Positions 36,077 through 44,964 of a stretch of 64,000 nt of DNA are shown here, one piece after another. Origin of the DNA: Mycolicibacterium vulneris (lineage in GTDB: Bacteria > Actinomycetota > Actinomycetes > Mycobacteriales > Mycobacteriaceae); contig NZ_NCXM01000003.1 in NCBI RefSeq assembly GCF_002104765.1, positions 1-64,000 of the forward strand, written 5' to 3'. A model generated the notes under the pieces. It made no database searches. It was not told the DNA's origin and saw only the letters and a program-made list of their open reading frames with translations. The translations under genes were made by a program, and so were the position numbers. Each line of letters starts with the position of its first letter. Within the stretch, counting starts at the first letter, position 1.

Positions 36077-36766
36077 TTAGGTTGCCGCGCGGAGGATGGC
36101 CGCCGAGCAGAAAGCCCACAGGTCATCGACACTGGTTGTCCGCCCACCGGACAACACCGCGGAGTGCGACGTCGCCAGCAGGAGCTCCTGAAGTAGCGCG
36201 GCCTGGGTGGCTAACGGCACGTCATCGCGGAGCAAGCCTGCATCGGCAACTTCTTCGAGCAACTCAACTATGAAGGAGTGCAAGGGTTCCAGGGCGTAAG
36301 CGAGGTCGTTGGGGCGGGACTCGGCCAGCCGCAGGTGCAGGACACTGAGCCCACGCGCCAGCCGGGCCGGCATCGCGGTGATTTCAGACAGTGCCTCCAT
36401 CAAGGCCCGCACCCGCTGCACGGGATCCGTGATGCCGTCGCACCGCTCGCGGATCATCGGCATCGCCGTGGTCCGCAGGATCGTCTCGTACACCGCCAAC
36501 AGCAGGCTGTCTTTGCCATCGAAAAAGGTGTAGAAAGTCCGCTGCGACATGCTGGATTTGTCAACGACGTCCTGGATGGTGAAGTCGCTTTCGTCTCGCT
36601 CCCCCAGGAGCTGTATCGCCGCCGACACGAAGCGATCGCTACGTGCCTGGGCTCGCGCGCGGGCGTTGCGCAGCGAGCGATCGACACTGTCCCGCTGCCA
36701 ACTCGGTACGGGCGCCTCCGCCGGCTGGTGATTTTTCTTTGCCTTCACCTCAGTTGACCGCGCCAT
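36077..36766 (-). CDS. TetR-family transcriptional regulator
   Basis: A 229-aa TetR. The N-terminal HTH (about residues 35-85) reads VSAAIQLLGE, FTIQDVVDKSSMSQRTFYTF, then FDGKDSLLLAVYE. The ATG at 36766 has GGAGCG upstream and lies inside the end of the hydrolase gene (17-bp overlap), so it is co-expressed with that enzyme. The C-terminal helical domain should bind an acyl-CoA or similar effector. TGCAT palindromes upstream of the hydrolase and at 33947 are its best candidate sites. Confidence 0.9.
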   Translation of the reverse strand: MARSTEVKAKKNHQPAEAPVPSWQRDSVDRSLRNARARAQARSDRFVSAAIQLLGERDESDFTIQDVVDKSSMSQRTFYTFFDGKDSLLLAVYETILRTTAMPMIRERCDGITDPVQRVRALMEALSEITAMPARLARGLSVLHLRLAESRPNDLAYALEPLHSFIVELLEEVADAGLLRDDVPLATQAALLQELLLATSHSAVLSGGRTTSVDDLWAFCSAAILRAAT

Positions 36767-37544
36767 GACGCTCCGCTCTCTCAAGGTCGACTTCGGCCAG
36801 GAAGTCGCCGATAACTCCCCTGACCGTATCTGGGCACTTCTGGTGAGCGGAATGCGCCGCGCCCGCTATCTCGACAAACCGGGCCCGCGGATTGACTTGC
36901 GCGAATCGCCGACCCTGCTGCTGACGCGTGAGTTCGTCCCGATCCCCTGCCATCAATAGAATCGGGCACGCGACGCCGGCCAACGTCTCCTCGCTCAATT
37001 CGGGCCAAGACACGCTGTCCTCGTGTAGCGCGGTGACCAGGTCGCGCCAGTGCTCGGGCCCGTGCACGGCCTCATGCAGGCGTCGTAGCGCGAACGGCCA
37101 CGTGCGGTGCAGATGCTCCAGCCGAGGAGCGCGGTAGTCGCTGGGGCGTCCCGTCCCGGGAGAAATGAGGATCAAGGATCGGGCCGTTCCCGGGTTCTCC
37201 AATTCCAGCGTCAGCGCAATCTCCGCGCCATAGGAGAAACCCACGATGTGCGGGCGTCCCAGGTCCAAATACTCGATGAGATACCGCAGGTCGGAGCGGA
37301 CTGCGGTCCCCGTCGTAGCCGTCGATCGGAATTCCGATCGGCCATGGCCGCGTAGATCGGGCAGGATGCACCGGTACCCCGGCCCCAGGGCCGCGGCCAG
37401 GCCAGCCCACTCGAACTCGCCCGTGGCGGTCGCGCCGTGGACGAACAAGATCGGCTGAGGTCCGTCGCCGACCACCGCATAGGCCAACGTCAACCCATCG
37501 TGTTGATAGGTGAAGGGACGAGGCGCTCCCACCTGCCCAGTCAT
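36750..37544 (-). CDS. Alpha/beta hydrolase
   Basis: A 264-aa alpha/beta hydrolase. The oxyanion segment is FVHGATATGEFEW, LPDLRGHGRSE follows, nucleophile Ser104 is in VGFSYGAEIA, the Asp is in LMAGDRDELT and the His in GAAHSAHQ. It resembles C-C bond hydrolases and epoxide or lactone hydrolases in length and lid. It forms an operon with tetR. No signal peptide. It may open a ring or cleave a diketone made by neighbouring enzymes; this is inference. Confidence 0.9.
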   Translation of the reverse strand: MTGQVGAPRPFTYQHDGLTLAYAVVGDGPQPILFVHGATATGEFEWAGLAAALGPGYRCILPDLRGHGRSEFRSTATTGTAVRSDLRYLIEYLDLGRPHIVGFSYGAEIALTLELENPGTARSLILISPGTGRPSDYRAPRLEHLHRTWPFALRRLHEAVHGPEHWRDLVTALHEDSVSWPELSEETLAGVACPILLMAGDRDELTRQQQGRRFAQVNPRARFVEIAGAAHSAHQKCPDTVRGVIGDFLAEVDLERAERHGAVN

Positions 37545-37662
37545 GCACGGCCCTCAACAACCTGCTTCTCGCTCAATGGCAGACCACAGGTCCGTTTGGC
37601 GACAGATGACCCCCGTTGAGCCTCCACTTGTCTCCCCTAAACGCCCTCGGTTTGCCCGAGCA

Positions 37663-37674
37663 AATGCTTGCATT
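37663..37674. promoter_or_regulatory. Palindrome upstream of hydrolase-tetR operon
   Basis: AATGC-TT-GCATT lies about 120 bp before the hydrolase start. It shares the TTGCAT core with the site at 33947-33956 and may be a tetR target. Confidence 0.35.
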
Positions 37675-37741
37675 ACGCCCATACAGTTCTACCAATAAGA
37701 AACGATAATATGCTCTCGAACGAGGTTAACATGCTAAAGCG

Positions 37742-37756
37742 TAGGCAGCCTGCCTA
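37742..37756. promoter_or_regulatory. 15-bp palindrome downstream of aldehyde dehydrogenase
   Basis: TAGGCAG-C-CTGCCTA is a perfect inverted repeat 26 bp after the end of the aldehyde dehydrogenase gene. It may be an operator for the tetR unit or a weak terminator. No T-run follows it. Confidence 0.35.
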
Positions 37757-37781
37757 TCGGGCCGGTCACTGTCTTTGCAAC

Positions 37782-39311
37782 TCAACTCCATGCGATGGAT
37801 TTGAGCTCGGTGAACTCCTCGATTCCGTGGTGGCCCCACTCCCGGCCGACGCCGCTCTGCTTGAATCCGCCGAAGACACCGGTGATGCCCACCCCGTTGG
37901 GTTGATCGGCCGACCAGCCAGGACCGGAGCTGCCCAGCGCCTCGGCGTTGACGGTGCGAGACCCCACCGTCTGCACCGAGACGTTTCCTGCCCGGATCTG
38001 ACGGGCTACGTTGAAGCCGCGTGCGGTGTTACCGGCGATCACGCCGCCACCCAGTCCGTAAATCGAATCATTGGCGATGTGAATTGCTTCGTCTTCGGTC
38101 TTGTAGGTGATTGCGGTGAGGACCGGGCCGAAAATCTCCTCCTGCGCAATCCGCATGTCGTTGCGGGCGTTGATGAAAAGCGTCGGCTCGTAGAAGAACC
38201 CCTTGGCCAGGTGCGCGGGCCGCTTGCCGCCGAAGACCAGCTCGGCTCCCTCATCGAGACCGGCCTGCACGTACGCCTCGACTCGGGCTCGCTGCTGTTC
38301 TCGGATCAACGGACCGATCAGCGTCTCAGGCTCCCGGGGATCGCCGACCTTGAGCGACGCCGCCGACTTCCTGGCTCCCTCGACGTACGCGTCGAGCAGG
38401 TGCTCGGGGAGCAGCATCCTGGTCTGGATGGCACAGCCCTGCCCGGCGTGAATCATCGAGCTGATGATGCCCATGTTGGCTACATGGTCTTCGGGGACGT
38501 CGTCCAAGACAATGCACGCACTTTTGCCGCCGAGCTCGAGCTGCAGGCGCTTGACCGTAGGGGCTGCGGCCGCCATGATCGCCCGCCCGGTGGCGGTCGA
38601 GCCGGTGAAAGTGACCATGTCCACCAGGGGGTGGGTGGTCATCTCCGCGCCGGCCTCCGGGCCACCCGCGATGACGTTGAGCACGCCCGGCGGAAGGTCG
38701 GCATCCTGGGCCGCTTTGGCGATTTCGAAGGCGTCCAGGGGCGTCCACTGGTGCGGTTTGAGCACCACGGTGCAGCCGGCCGCCAAAGCTGGCAGGACCT
38801 TCACGATGTTGAGGAAGAACGGGAAGTTGAACGGAGTGATCGCGGCCACCACACCAACCGGCTCCCGGACGACCGCGTGTCCCGCCATCCCGGTTGGACC
38901 CCCGGCCGGCGCAGACACTTCGGTCCAACACACCGCGAGTTCCATCGCCTCGGCAATCCACTCGGCGATGTCGATGGTGCCGCGCACCTGGATGATGTCG
39001 GCGAGGAAGCCGACCGACCCTGACTCGGCCATCACCAGCGTCTTGAGGAAATCGTGACGCTCATCAAGGATTGCGGCGAATCGGCGTAGCGCGGCTGCGC
39101 GTTCCCGCGGCGACTTCCGTGGCCAAGGCCCGTCGTCGAACGCCCGGCGGGCGGCTGCGATCGCCGCGTGGGTGGCTTTGAGGCCCGCTTCCGGGACCGA
39201 GCCGATGGCCTCCTCGGTGGCCGGGTCTATGACTTCGATGACCCCGACCGTGTCGTCGGCCGTCCAAGCGCCGTCGATGAACATGTTGTCGTAATCCCAG
39301 CGGTCGCTCAC
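37782..39311 (-). CDS. Aldehyde dehydrogenase
   Basis: A 509-aa NAD(P)-dependent aldehyde dehydrogenase. Asn162 is in TPFNFPFF, the cofactor loop is FTGSTATG, the general base is Glu259 (LELGGKSA) and nucleophile Cys293 is in GQGCAIQTR; EEIFGPVL follows. All catalytic residues are present. It oxidises an aldehyde to an acid, perhaps the aldehyde released by the aldolase-type enzymes nearby. It is divergent from the SDR at 39507 with a 195-bp intergenic promoter region. Confidence 0.93.
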   Translation of the reverse strand: MSDRWDYDNMFIDGAWTADDTVGVIEVIDPATEEAIGSVPEAGLKATHAAIAAARRAFDDGPWPRKSPRERAAALRRFAAILDERHDFLKTLVMAESGSVGFLADIIQVRGTIDIAEWIAEAMELAVCWTEVSAPAGGPTGMAGHAVVREPVGVVAAITPFNFPFFLNIVKVLPALAAGCTVVLKPHQWTPLDAFEIAKAAQDADLPPGVLNVIAGGPEAGAEMTTHPLVDMVTFTGSTATGRAIMAAAAPTVKRLQLELGGKSACIVLDDVPEDHVANMGIISSMIHAGQGCAIQTRMLLPEHLLDAYVEGARKSAASLKVGDPREPETLIGPLIREQQRARVEAYVQAGLDEGAELVFGGKRPAHLAKGFFYEPTLFINARNDMRIAQEEIFGPVLTAITYKTEDEAIHIANDSIYGLGGGVIAGNTARGFNVARQIRAGNVSVQTVGSRTVNAEALGSSGPGWSADQPNGVGITGVFGGFKQSGVGREWGHHGIEEFTELKSIAWS

Positions 39312-39506
39312 CGCGCATTACCTCCAACTCTGAAGAATTTGACGCCCACTGCATCGTCCAGTCGGGCCTACTGCCGCAGAAGTGCCGATGTCAGAAGACG
39401 CTAGCAGCGTATCCCTAAATGGAGAATATTATGTTCCTATCACTGCACCTATCATATCCGTCTATCGTTAGTCATCATCTTCGCGGTCAACTTGGTTGGA
39501 GGAAAC

Positions 39507-40349
39507 ATGGAAGATGTACTGGGATATGCGGGGCGCCATGTGGTGGTTACCGGCGCCGCGTCGGGCATGGGCGCCGCGACGGCAACGATCTTGACCAAGC
39601 TGGGGGCACGGGTCACCGCGCTAGACGTGCGGCCTACCGAAGCGTCGGTCGACCGGACGCTCGAGGTGGACTTGCGTGATCGCACATCGATCGAGCGGGC
39701 AGCCGAGTCCATCGACGGGCCGGTCCATGGTTATTTCGGCTGCGCTGGCCTGCCTGGGCCGCCGTTCTCTGGCCTGGACGTGTTGCTGGTCAACTTCGTC
39801 GGAGCCCGGCACCTGGTGGACCTGGTCGTGCCCAAGATTCCTGCCGGCGGTGCGATGGCGGTGGTCGCTTCCAACGCCGCCATGGGGTGGCAACAGGAGC
39901 TGGAGCAACTGATGGAACTGGTGTCCACCGACGGCTTCGATGAGGGCAAACAGTGGTGCGAGGCCAATGACGAGATGGGAGCCGTCGGTGCATACCCATT
40001 TTCAAAGAAGGCGATCAACGCCTGGGTGGCGTCCCGGGCCGCCACGCTGATCACCGATGGCATCCGGCTCAACTGCATCAACCCCGGCCCCACCGACACC
40101 GCGATGCTGCCCCATTTCGTGGAATTCGCAGGGCAGAACATCATTGACGCCTTCGTCGGGCCGATCCGTCGGCGCTCCACCGCCGAGGAACAGGCGTGGC
40201 CTCTGATCTTCCTTAACAGCCCCCGATCGAGCTACATCAACGGCGAAGCATTGGTTACCGATGGCGGATTCTTCGGCGCGGTGCAGTCCGGTCAACTCGA
40301 CCTCGGCAACATGTTCGACACCCCAGATACCAGCGCCACCGGAGCTTGA
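39507..40349 (+). CDS. Short-chain dehydrogenase/reductase
   Basis: A 280-aa SDR. It has VTGAASGMGAATA, Asp after beta 2 (ALDVRP, NAD), the unusual YFGCAGLPGPP in place of NNAG, Ser in VASNAAMG and a YPFSKKAIN catalytic Tyr/Lys. The ATG at 39507 is preceded by GGAGGAAAC. The insert between the Ser and Tyr motifs and the C-terminal extension (LDLGNMFD) resemble 3-alpha-hydroxysteroid dehydrogenase/carbonyl reductase-type SDRs. The truncated SDR at 40617 shares the same C-terminal style, so the two were probably tandem genes. Confidence 0.88.
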   Translation: MEDVLGYAGRHVVVTGAASGMGAATATILTKLGARVTALDVRPTEASVDRTLEVDLRDRTSIERAAESIDGPVHGYFGCAGLPGPPFSGLDVLLVNFVGARHLVDLVVPKIPAGGAMAVVASNAAMGWQQELEQLMELVSTDGFDEGKQWCEANDEMGAVGAYPFSKKAINAWVASRAATLITDGIRLNCINPGPTDTAMLPHFVEFAGQNIIDAFVGPIRRRSTAEEQAWPLIFLNSPRSSYINGEALVTDGGFFGAVQSGQLDLGNMFDTPDTSATGA

Positions 40350-40439
40350 CGGTTACTCGAGCCTTCCCCGGAGCGCAGCGCCGCAGGTGGCCTTGACGAA
40401 GCCTGTCCACCACAATCGTGCCCTGGGCCGGCGAGGTCA

Positions 40440-40610
40440 CCACCACGCGCAGCGACCACACCGTGCGATTCCCGGTACGTGACAGGCGATGTCGCTGTTT
40501 GCTCGATGACCACACGGGTCGTGGTGCGGTGCCGTTGAGTCGAGCGAAGGCGTCTATGGAGCGGAACCGATGCACCTGGGCGGTCTCGCCGAGAATCTTG
40601 GCGGCGGTCT
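40440..40610 (-). mobile_element. IS110-family transposase remnant
   Basis: In one minus-strand frame the sequence reads TAAKILGETAQVHRFRSIDA, FARLNGTAPRPVWSSS, RHRLSRTGNR. This is the conserved C-terminal (transposase_20) region of IS110-type transposases. Homology fades after about 40465, and a stop is in frame at about 40610. Only about 55 residues are left, so the element is dead. It sits exactly where the neighbouring SDR gene loses its 5' half. Confidence 0.7.
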
Positions 40611-40616
40611 AGTGTG

Positions 40617-40954
40617 CGCAGGTCCTCACCCTCCTGCAGGCTGCGCCACTTGCCAAGCGGGGCATACGAATCAACAGTGTGTGCCCAGGGCTGATCGACA
40701 CCCCCTTGATCGCCGATTTCAAAACATCCATGGGAGCTTCGATCCTTGATTGGATGACCAGCCAAAGCGGCGGCCGAAAAGCCGCCCCCGGCGAAGTGGC
40801 TGATGCGCTCGCATTTTTGGGTTCCGACGCCGCTAGTTACATCAACGGGACCAATCTGCTCATCGACAATGGGTTCTCAGCGGCCATCACGACCAACCAG
40901 ATCGACTACTCGAGCATGCCGGCTGTCGACGCGCTGACCAACTCCTCGGTTTAA
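40617..40954 (+). pseudogene. SDR C-terminal fragment
   Basis: The frame reads PLAKRGIRINSVCPGLIDTP, then DALAFLGSDAASYINGTNLL and IDNGFSAA, ending at TAA (40954). This is the C-terminal third of a classical SDR, without the Rossmann loop or YxxxK. The 5' part is replaced by the IS110 scar. It is non-functional and formerly followed the SDR at 39507. Confidence 0.78.
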
Positions 40955-41321
40955 CCGGGTTGCACACATCCGGCGCCGTGCTGGCAGTTCCGTCGGGCTG
41001 GCGGGCGCTCACTATGGCGTCCGGGCAGACGAACAACTCCCGGAATGCCGCGACTCTTGCCTGCTGTCAAGATTCAGCGAGGATTGACAGGAATCACCAA
41101 AGGGAGAAGTCGTCGGAGAACCGAGAGGTGTACACCGCATCAACCTAAGTGTCGAGATGCAGCGAAGATTGACAAGGCACGCCTGGCTACTTTGACAAAA
41201 CTTCGGCGTGTCGCGGGGGCTTGCTAATCTTCGCTGAATGACCGCAGGTCGGTTGGCCGAGGTCGGCGTCAATCCGGGCTACCGAGGGAGTCGATTTGTC
41301 GAGCGTCCTTGGCCTGGACTG
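40955..41321. other. Intergenic region with repeat copies
   Basis: I see no convincing gene. The region holds repeat copy A and, before it, a fragment at 41064-41090 where CTGTCAA and TTGACAG are inverted and CAGCGAGGATTGACA matches 14 of 15 bases of the repeat's arm. Confidence 0.6.
41151..41239 (+). repeat. Palindromic intergenic repeat, copy A
   Basis: About 89 bp. It begins GTCGAGATGCAGCGAAGATT and ends GGCTTGCTAATCTTCGCTG. It is over 90 percent identical by eye to copies B (45858) and C (50825). The termini are inverted repeats (GCAGCGAAGATT with AATCTTCGCTG), and CACGCC/GGCGTG forms a second internal inverted pair. It carries no ORF of its own. Confidence 0.85.
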
Positions 41322-42587
41322 TCACGAATCTGCGTCGGGCTCTACCAACGCTCCGTAGATGATGGACCGCGCTATCCCGCGGATATCGGGAACCGGGTAG
41401 GGCCGCCCGGTCGTGGCATTGCCTGCGTCGACCTGCTGGACCATGCCGACGACGATGACGTCGTTGCGCGGGTCGACCCAGAACCAGGTGCCATGCACCC
41501 CGCCCCAGTAATAGCTGCCCGCCCCGATCGCGCCGCCGTTGAAATCGGCGTGCGCGGGGTCGAGCACGATGCCGACCCCCATGCCGTAGCCGACACCGGC
41601 GAACGGTTGCAGGAAACGCATCGGCACGCCGTCGGGCAGTAAGTTGCTGGTCATCAGCGTCACCGATGAGGGCGCCAGTATCCTTGTGCGGTCCAGTATC
41701 CCGCGATTGGCCAGCAGCTGCGCAAAGCGCAGGTAGTCCTGCGCCGTTGAGTACAACCCGGCAATTGAGAGCAAGTACTTCGGCTTTTCCCCAGCCGGAG
41801 TGCCGGCCAGTACGGGGAATGGAGACTGATCGGCGGCGAGCCCGAGCTTCAGGTTCTCGTCCAGGGCGTACCGGGGTGGGATGCGGTCGCGTTGGTCGTG
41901 CGGGACGCCAAAGCCGGTGTCGGTCATGCTCAATGGGGCGAAGATTCTCTGTTCGAGAAAAACGTCGAGTGATTGGCCGGAGATCCGTTGGATGATGACG
42001 CCCTGCACCTCTTGTTGCAGCCCGTAACGGAAGAGGGTGCCGGGCTGTGCTTCCAGCGGCAATCTTGCGATCTTGGCGATGAAGTCTTCGTTGGTGCCCG
42101 TGAAAAGTCCGGCAGCCAGGTACATCTCGTCCAATTTTGGGTTGGTGCTGCCCATCGGGACGAGGAACGCGAAGCCCGCGCAGGTGGCCATGAGGTGACG
42201 CATTGTCATGGGTCGGTCGAGCGGCACCAACGAACCATGCTGCAGCACTTGCAGATCGGCGAATTCGGGGATGAATTTGGTGACGGGATCGTCGAGTTGC
42301 CACTTGCCCTCTTCGTAGAGAATCATCATGGCGACGGCGATGATTGGTTTAGTCATCGACGCGATGCGGAAGATCGCGTCGTCACGAAGGGGCCTACCGG
42401 TTTCGAGCGACTGGTAGCCATAGCTCCCGGACTTCGCGAGCTTGCCGTGGCGGGCGACCGTGACGCTGATGCCGGCGTAGTGGCCGGCGTTGATTTCGGC
42501 GCGCATTGCGTCGTCGAGCCGGTCGAGGCGCTCGGGCGAGAAGCCCAGTGACGCTGGCGAAGCCGTCGGCAACGGGGTTGAGCTCAT
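41322..42587 (-). CDS. Beta-lactamase-fold serine hydrolase (class C-like esterase)
   Basis: A 421-aa serine hydrolase. Catalytic Ser77 and Lys80 are in ASMTK, and Tyr188 is in FRYGLQQ (YxN-like). The C-terminal HGTWFWVDP replaces the KTG motif. This is the family VIII esterase / LpqK-like layout. No signal peptide is present, so a cytoplasmic esterase is more likely than antibiotic resistance. The start at 42587 overlaps the preceding gene's stop (ATGA). It is third and last in a hydrolase operon. Confidence 0.9.
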   Translation of the reverse strand: MSSTPLPTASPASLGFSPERLDRLDDAMRAEINAGHYAGISVTVARHGKLAKSGSYGYQSLETGRPLRDDAIFRIASMTKPIIAVAMMILYEEGKWQLDDPVTKFIPEFADLQVLQHGSLVPLDRPMTMRHLMATCAGFAFLVPMGSTNPKLDEMYLAAGLFTGTNEDFIAKIARLPLEAQPGTLFRYGLQQEVQGVIIQRISGQSLDVFLEQRIFAPLSMTDTGFGVPHDQRDRIPPRYALDENLKLGLAADQSPFPVLAGTPAGEKPKYLLSIAGLYSTAQDYLRFAQLLANRGILDRTRILAPSSVTLMTSNLLPDGVPMRFLQPFAGVGYGMGVGIVLDPAHADFNGGAIGAGSYYWGGVHGTWFWVDPRNDVIVVGMVQQVDAGNATTGRPYPVPDIRGIARSIIYGALVEPDADS

Positions 42588-43624
42588 GACACGCTCCTCG
42601 CGAAGTCGGCGATGTCTGCTGCGGTGTTGCGGCTGATGTCTGGACAGAGCATTGGCAGGATCTCGGTGCCATGGACGGTGCCCATGACTTGGCGGCCACG
42701 GGCGGCGACGCCGCTGTCGAGCAGCAGGCGGTAGAAACCGATGCCTTCGTCGCGCAGCGGATCGCATTCGTTGACACTGATCACCACCGGCGGCAGGCCG
42801 CGTACGTCGTCGGGGGTGGCCATACCGGGCCAGGCGAGCGGGTTGCGTTGATTGAACGCGTCGATGCCGTAGGCCATGGTGCTGCGGTTTTCCTGCACGA
42901 AGATGAAGATCCCCTCGTTCTCGGTCGAGGAGGGGTTCTGCGGCAGCGGCCACTGCCCGGCGATGAACGGGCACATCGCATACAGCCCCGTGATCAGGTC
43001 GAGTTCGCCATCCTGTTTGAGCAACATCGCGAGCGCGAGAGTCAGGTTGCCGCCGCCACTTTCACCGGCGACAATGACGCGGTGCGGATCGATGCCGAGT
43101 GAAGCCGCGTGCGCGTGGACCCACTTCAGACCGGAGACGCAGTCGTTCAGGCCGGCGGGAAAGGGCGCCACTTCCAGCGCCGTGGACGGGTGTACCGCGT
43201 TGCGGAAGTCGACCATGGCCACTGCGACGCCGCGGGCGGCGATCATCCGGCCCCACGTCTTGTAGTTGCCGAGATAGCAGGAGCTGAACTGCATCCGGCC
43301 GCCGTGGATGTAATAGACACACGGCAGGACCTCGTCGCCGTCCGGTCGGATGTACTGGATGTTGACGATGTTGCCGTCGGGGGACGAGGTGAAGGTTTCG
43401 GTGCGCACGCTCAGGCCGCTCAAGGGTGCGAGGTCCTCGCTGTCCATCGCGTTGAACAGGGCGTTTACGCGATTTTGGGCGGCCAGCGCTGCCGGGGTGT
43501 TTTCCTGCGCCAGGAGTTCCTCGCGACTGGAGACGTTGGGTCGGACCGTCCCCAGGTCGATGCCGGCGAGGAACGCCTTGATCCGGGGATCAATCCGGGG
43601 GTCGAGTTCGACCTTGCTTGTCAC
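42584..43624 (-). CDS. Alpha/beta hydrolase-3 esterase
   Basis: A 346-aa HSL-type esterase. The oxyanion motif is HGGR (107-110, variant of HGGG), Ser189 is in AGESGGGNL, the Asp is probably in SVNECDPLRDE and the His in GTVHGTE. The middle gene of three hydrolases on the minus strand, coupled to the one below. The set suggests stepwise hydrolysis of an ester or polyester substrate. Cytoplasmic. Confidence 0.9.
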   Translation of the reverse strand: MTSKVELDPRIDPRIKAFLAGIDLGTVRPNVSSREELLAQENTPAALAAQNRVNALFNAMDSEDLAPLSGLSVRTETFTSSPDGNIVNIQYIRPDGDEVLPCVYYIHGGRMQFSSCYLGNYKTWGRMIAARGVAVAMVDFRNAVHPSTALEVAPFPAGLNDCVSGLKWVHAHAASLGIDPHRVIVAGESGGGNLTLALAMLLKQDGELDLITGLYAMCPFIAGQWPLPQNPSSTENEGIFIFVQENRSTMAYGIDAFNQRNPLAWPGMATPDDVRGLPPVVISVNECDPLRDEGIGFYRLLLDSGVAARGRQVMGTVHGTEILPMLCPDISRNTAADIADFARSVS

Positions 43625-43650
43625 ATGCGGATCCTCTCGCGTTTCGGCGC

Positions 43651-44877
43651 TCAGTGGCCGGCGAGAACGTCGTCGAGCCAGTCGTAGATTCGCGCGAAGG
43701 CCAGACGCCCTGCGCCAGCCTGACAGTGGGCGCCGGCTCCTTCGGCCTCGGTGAAGTCGAGCAGTGTCTTCGGGCAGGTGAGGTGGTCGAACAGCAGCTG
43801 GGGTTGGCCCTCGAAGAAGATGTCGGTGGCCGCTTCGCAGACCAGGGTCGGGCAGGTGATCTGCTCGGCGATCCCGTCGGCGAGCGTGTAGTCGAGGTAG
43901 GAGGCGAAGAACGCCCGGGGGCTGTCGACACCCATGACATATTGGCCGTGCGTCGCAGCCCAGCGGATGTTCGGGTCGGATGCCATGAGCTGCGCGATCA
44001 TGGCGTCGGCCTGCGGCGCGGACTCGGCCCGCAGCACGGCTTCAGCCTCGGCGCGGGGACCGGGCATGGATCGGGTTACGGTCAGACCCAGGTCGTAGAC
44101 GCCGTCGAAGGCGATGCAGGCGGCGAGGCGCGGTTCGTAGGCGGCCGCCCGCGGCGCCAACAGTCCACCCATGGACGCCCCGAGCAGCGCCACCCGGTCG
44201 GGGTCGACACCGGGACGGTTCAGTACCCAGTCCAGGACGGGTGTGACGACGTGTTCCCAATCGTGCCGGAAGACCAGCCCGTCGAAGTGCAGCGCGGCCG
44301 GCTGGCCCGGCCCGTCGAACGTGACCACGTTGTAGCCACGCTCTTGGCCTGCCGCGGCGCCCAGATAATGCATCTCTTCGCATGTGCCGTCGAATCCGCT
44401 GTGCATGATGATCGTTGGCCTTGGACCGCTGTCGCCGCCGCGACGGAGGGCGGGATAGAAGTAACCGTGCAACACGGTGTCCTCATACGGGATCTCGACC
44501 GGCTCCACGGGCGGATCGAACAGGGCGGCCGCGCCAGCGAAGCATTCGCGGGCCCGGGTGTACGCGTGGTGGATGCGCGGATCGTCAGGGTTGCCGTGCA
44601 AATAGAAGTCGGCTGACCGGTAGTAGTTGCTGGCCCGCAGCAGACCGTCGCGGGCGCTGACGAGATGCCCTGCAGCATGGGCCTTCTCCGCCTCGACGGC
44701 GATTCGGTCCGCGGTGGCCAGCCACTGGTCGTGCCAGCTGTCGTAGTCGCCCGCGGTAATGGCCTGGGCCGTGGTAAGCACCTCGCCGATGTCGGCGCCG
44801 CCGTATGGGGTGGCTCCGAGCACCCGCAGTGTCTCGAACCAGAAGGAGGTGTCATCGGGGAAGAGGACCGGTTGCAC
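43651..44877 (-). CDS. Alpha/beta hydrolase, DHPON-hydrolase-like
   Basis: A 408-aa protein with an N-terminal helical cap (1-125) and an alpha/beta hydrolase core. MHSGFDGTCEEMHY precedes VVTFDGPGQP, and nucleophile Ser235 is in LLGASMGGLLAPR; later DIFFEG and the segment EAEGAGAHCQAG hold the Asp and His. The cap-plus-core layout resembles 2,6-dihydroxypseudooxynicotine hydrolase relatives. It heads the operon, and its promoter region is shared with the divergent TetR at 44965. Confidence 0.87.
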   Translation of the reverse strand: MQPVLFPDDTSFWFETLRVLGATPYGGADIGEVLTTAQAITAGDYDSWHDQWLATADRIAVEAEKAHAAGHLVSARDGLLRASNYYRSADFYLHGNPDDPRIHHAYTRARECFAGAAALFDPPVEPVEIPYEDTVLHGYFYPALRRGGDSGPRPTIIMHSGFDGTCEEMHYLGAAAGQERGYNVVTFDGPGQPAALHFDGLVFRHDWEHVVTPVLDWVLNRPGVDPDRVALLGASMGGLLAPRAAAYEPRLAACIAFDGVYDLGLTVTRSMPGPRAEAEAVLRAESAPQADAMIAQLMASDPNIRWAATHGQYVMGVDSPRAFFASYLDYTLADGIAEQITCPTLVCEAATDIFFEGQPQLLFDHLTCPKTLLDFTEAEGAGAHCQAGAGRLAFARIYDWLDDVLAGH

Positions 44878-44901
44878 GGGTGCTCCTTAAGTCGTTTGAG
44901 T

Positions 44902-44956
44902 TGCTTTAAGACACGGTACGGCCATTCGATGCTAAAAGCAATAGGAATGCTTTAAG
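44902..44956. promoter_or_regulatory. TGCTTTAAG repeats, candidate TetR operator
   Basis: TGCTTTAAG occurs at 44902-44910 and again at 44948-44956. The second copy is paired with AAAGCA (44935-44940) as an inverted repeat around ATAGGAA. The site lies in the 87-bp divergent promoter of the hydrolase operon and tetR, the normal place for autorepression. Confidence 0.55.
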
Positions 44957-44964
44957 CTGGCGGT

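Noticed and set aside
9540-37700. KstR/KstR2 operators (TnnAACnnGTTnnA, AnCAAGnnCTTGnT)
   Set aside because: Several half-sites (TAGAAC, GTTCTA) occur in promoters at about 188, 9561, 19905, 33930 and 37684, but none completes the palindrome.
37668-39023. A 451-codon plus-strand frame
   Set aside because: It is antisense to the aldehyde dehydrogenase, which has a complete catalytic set.
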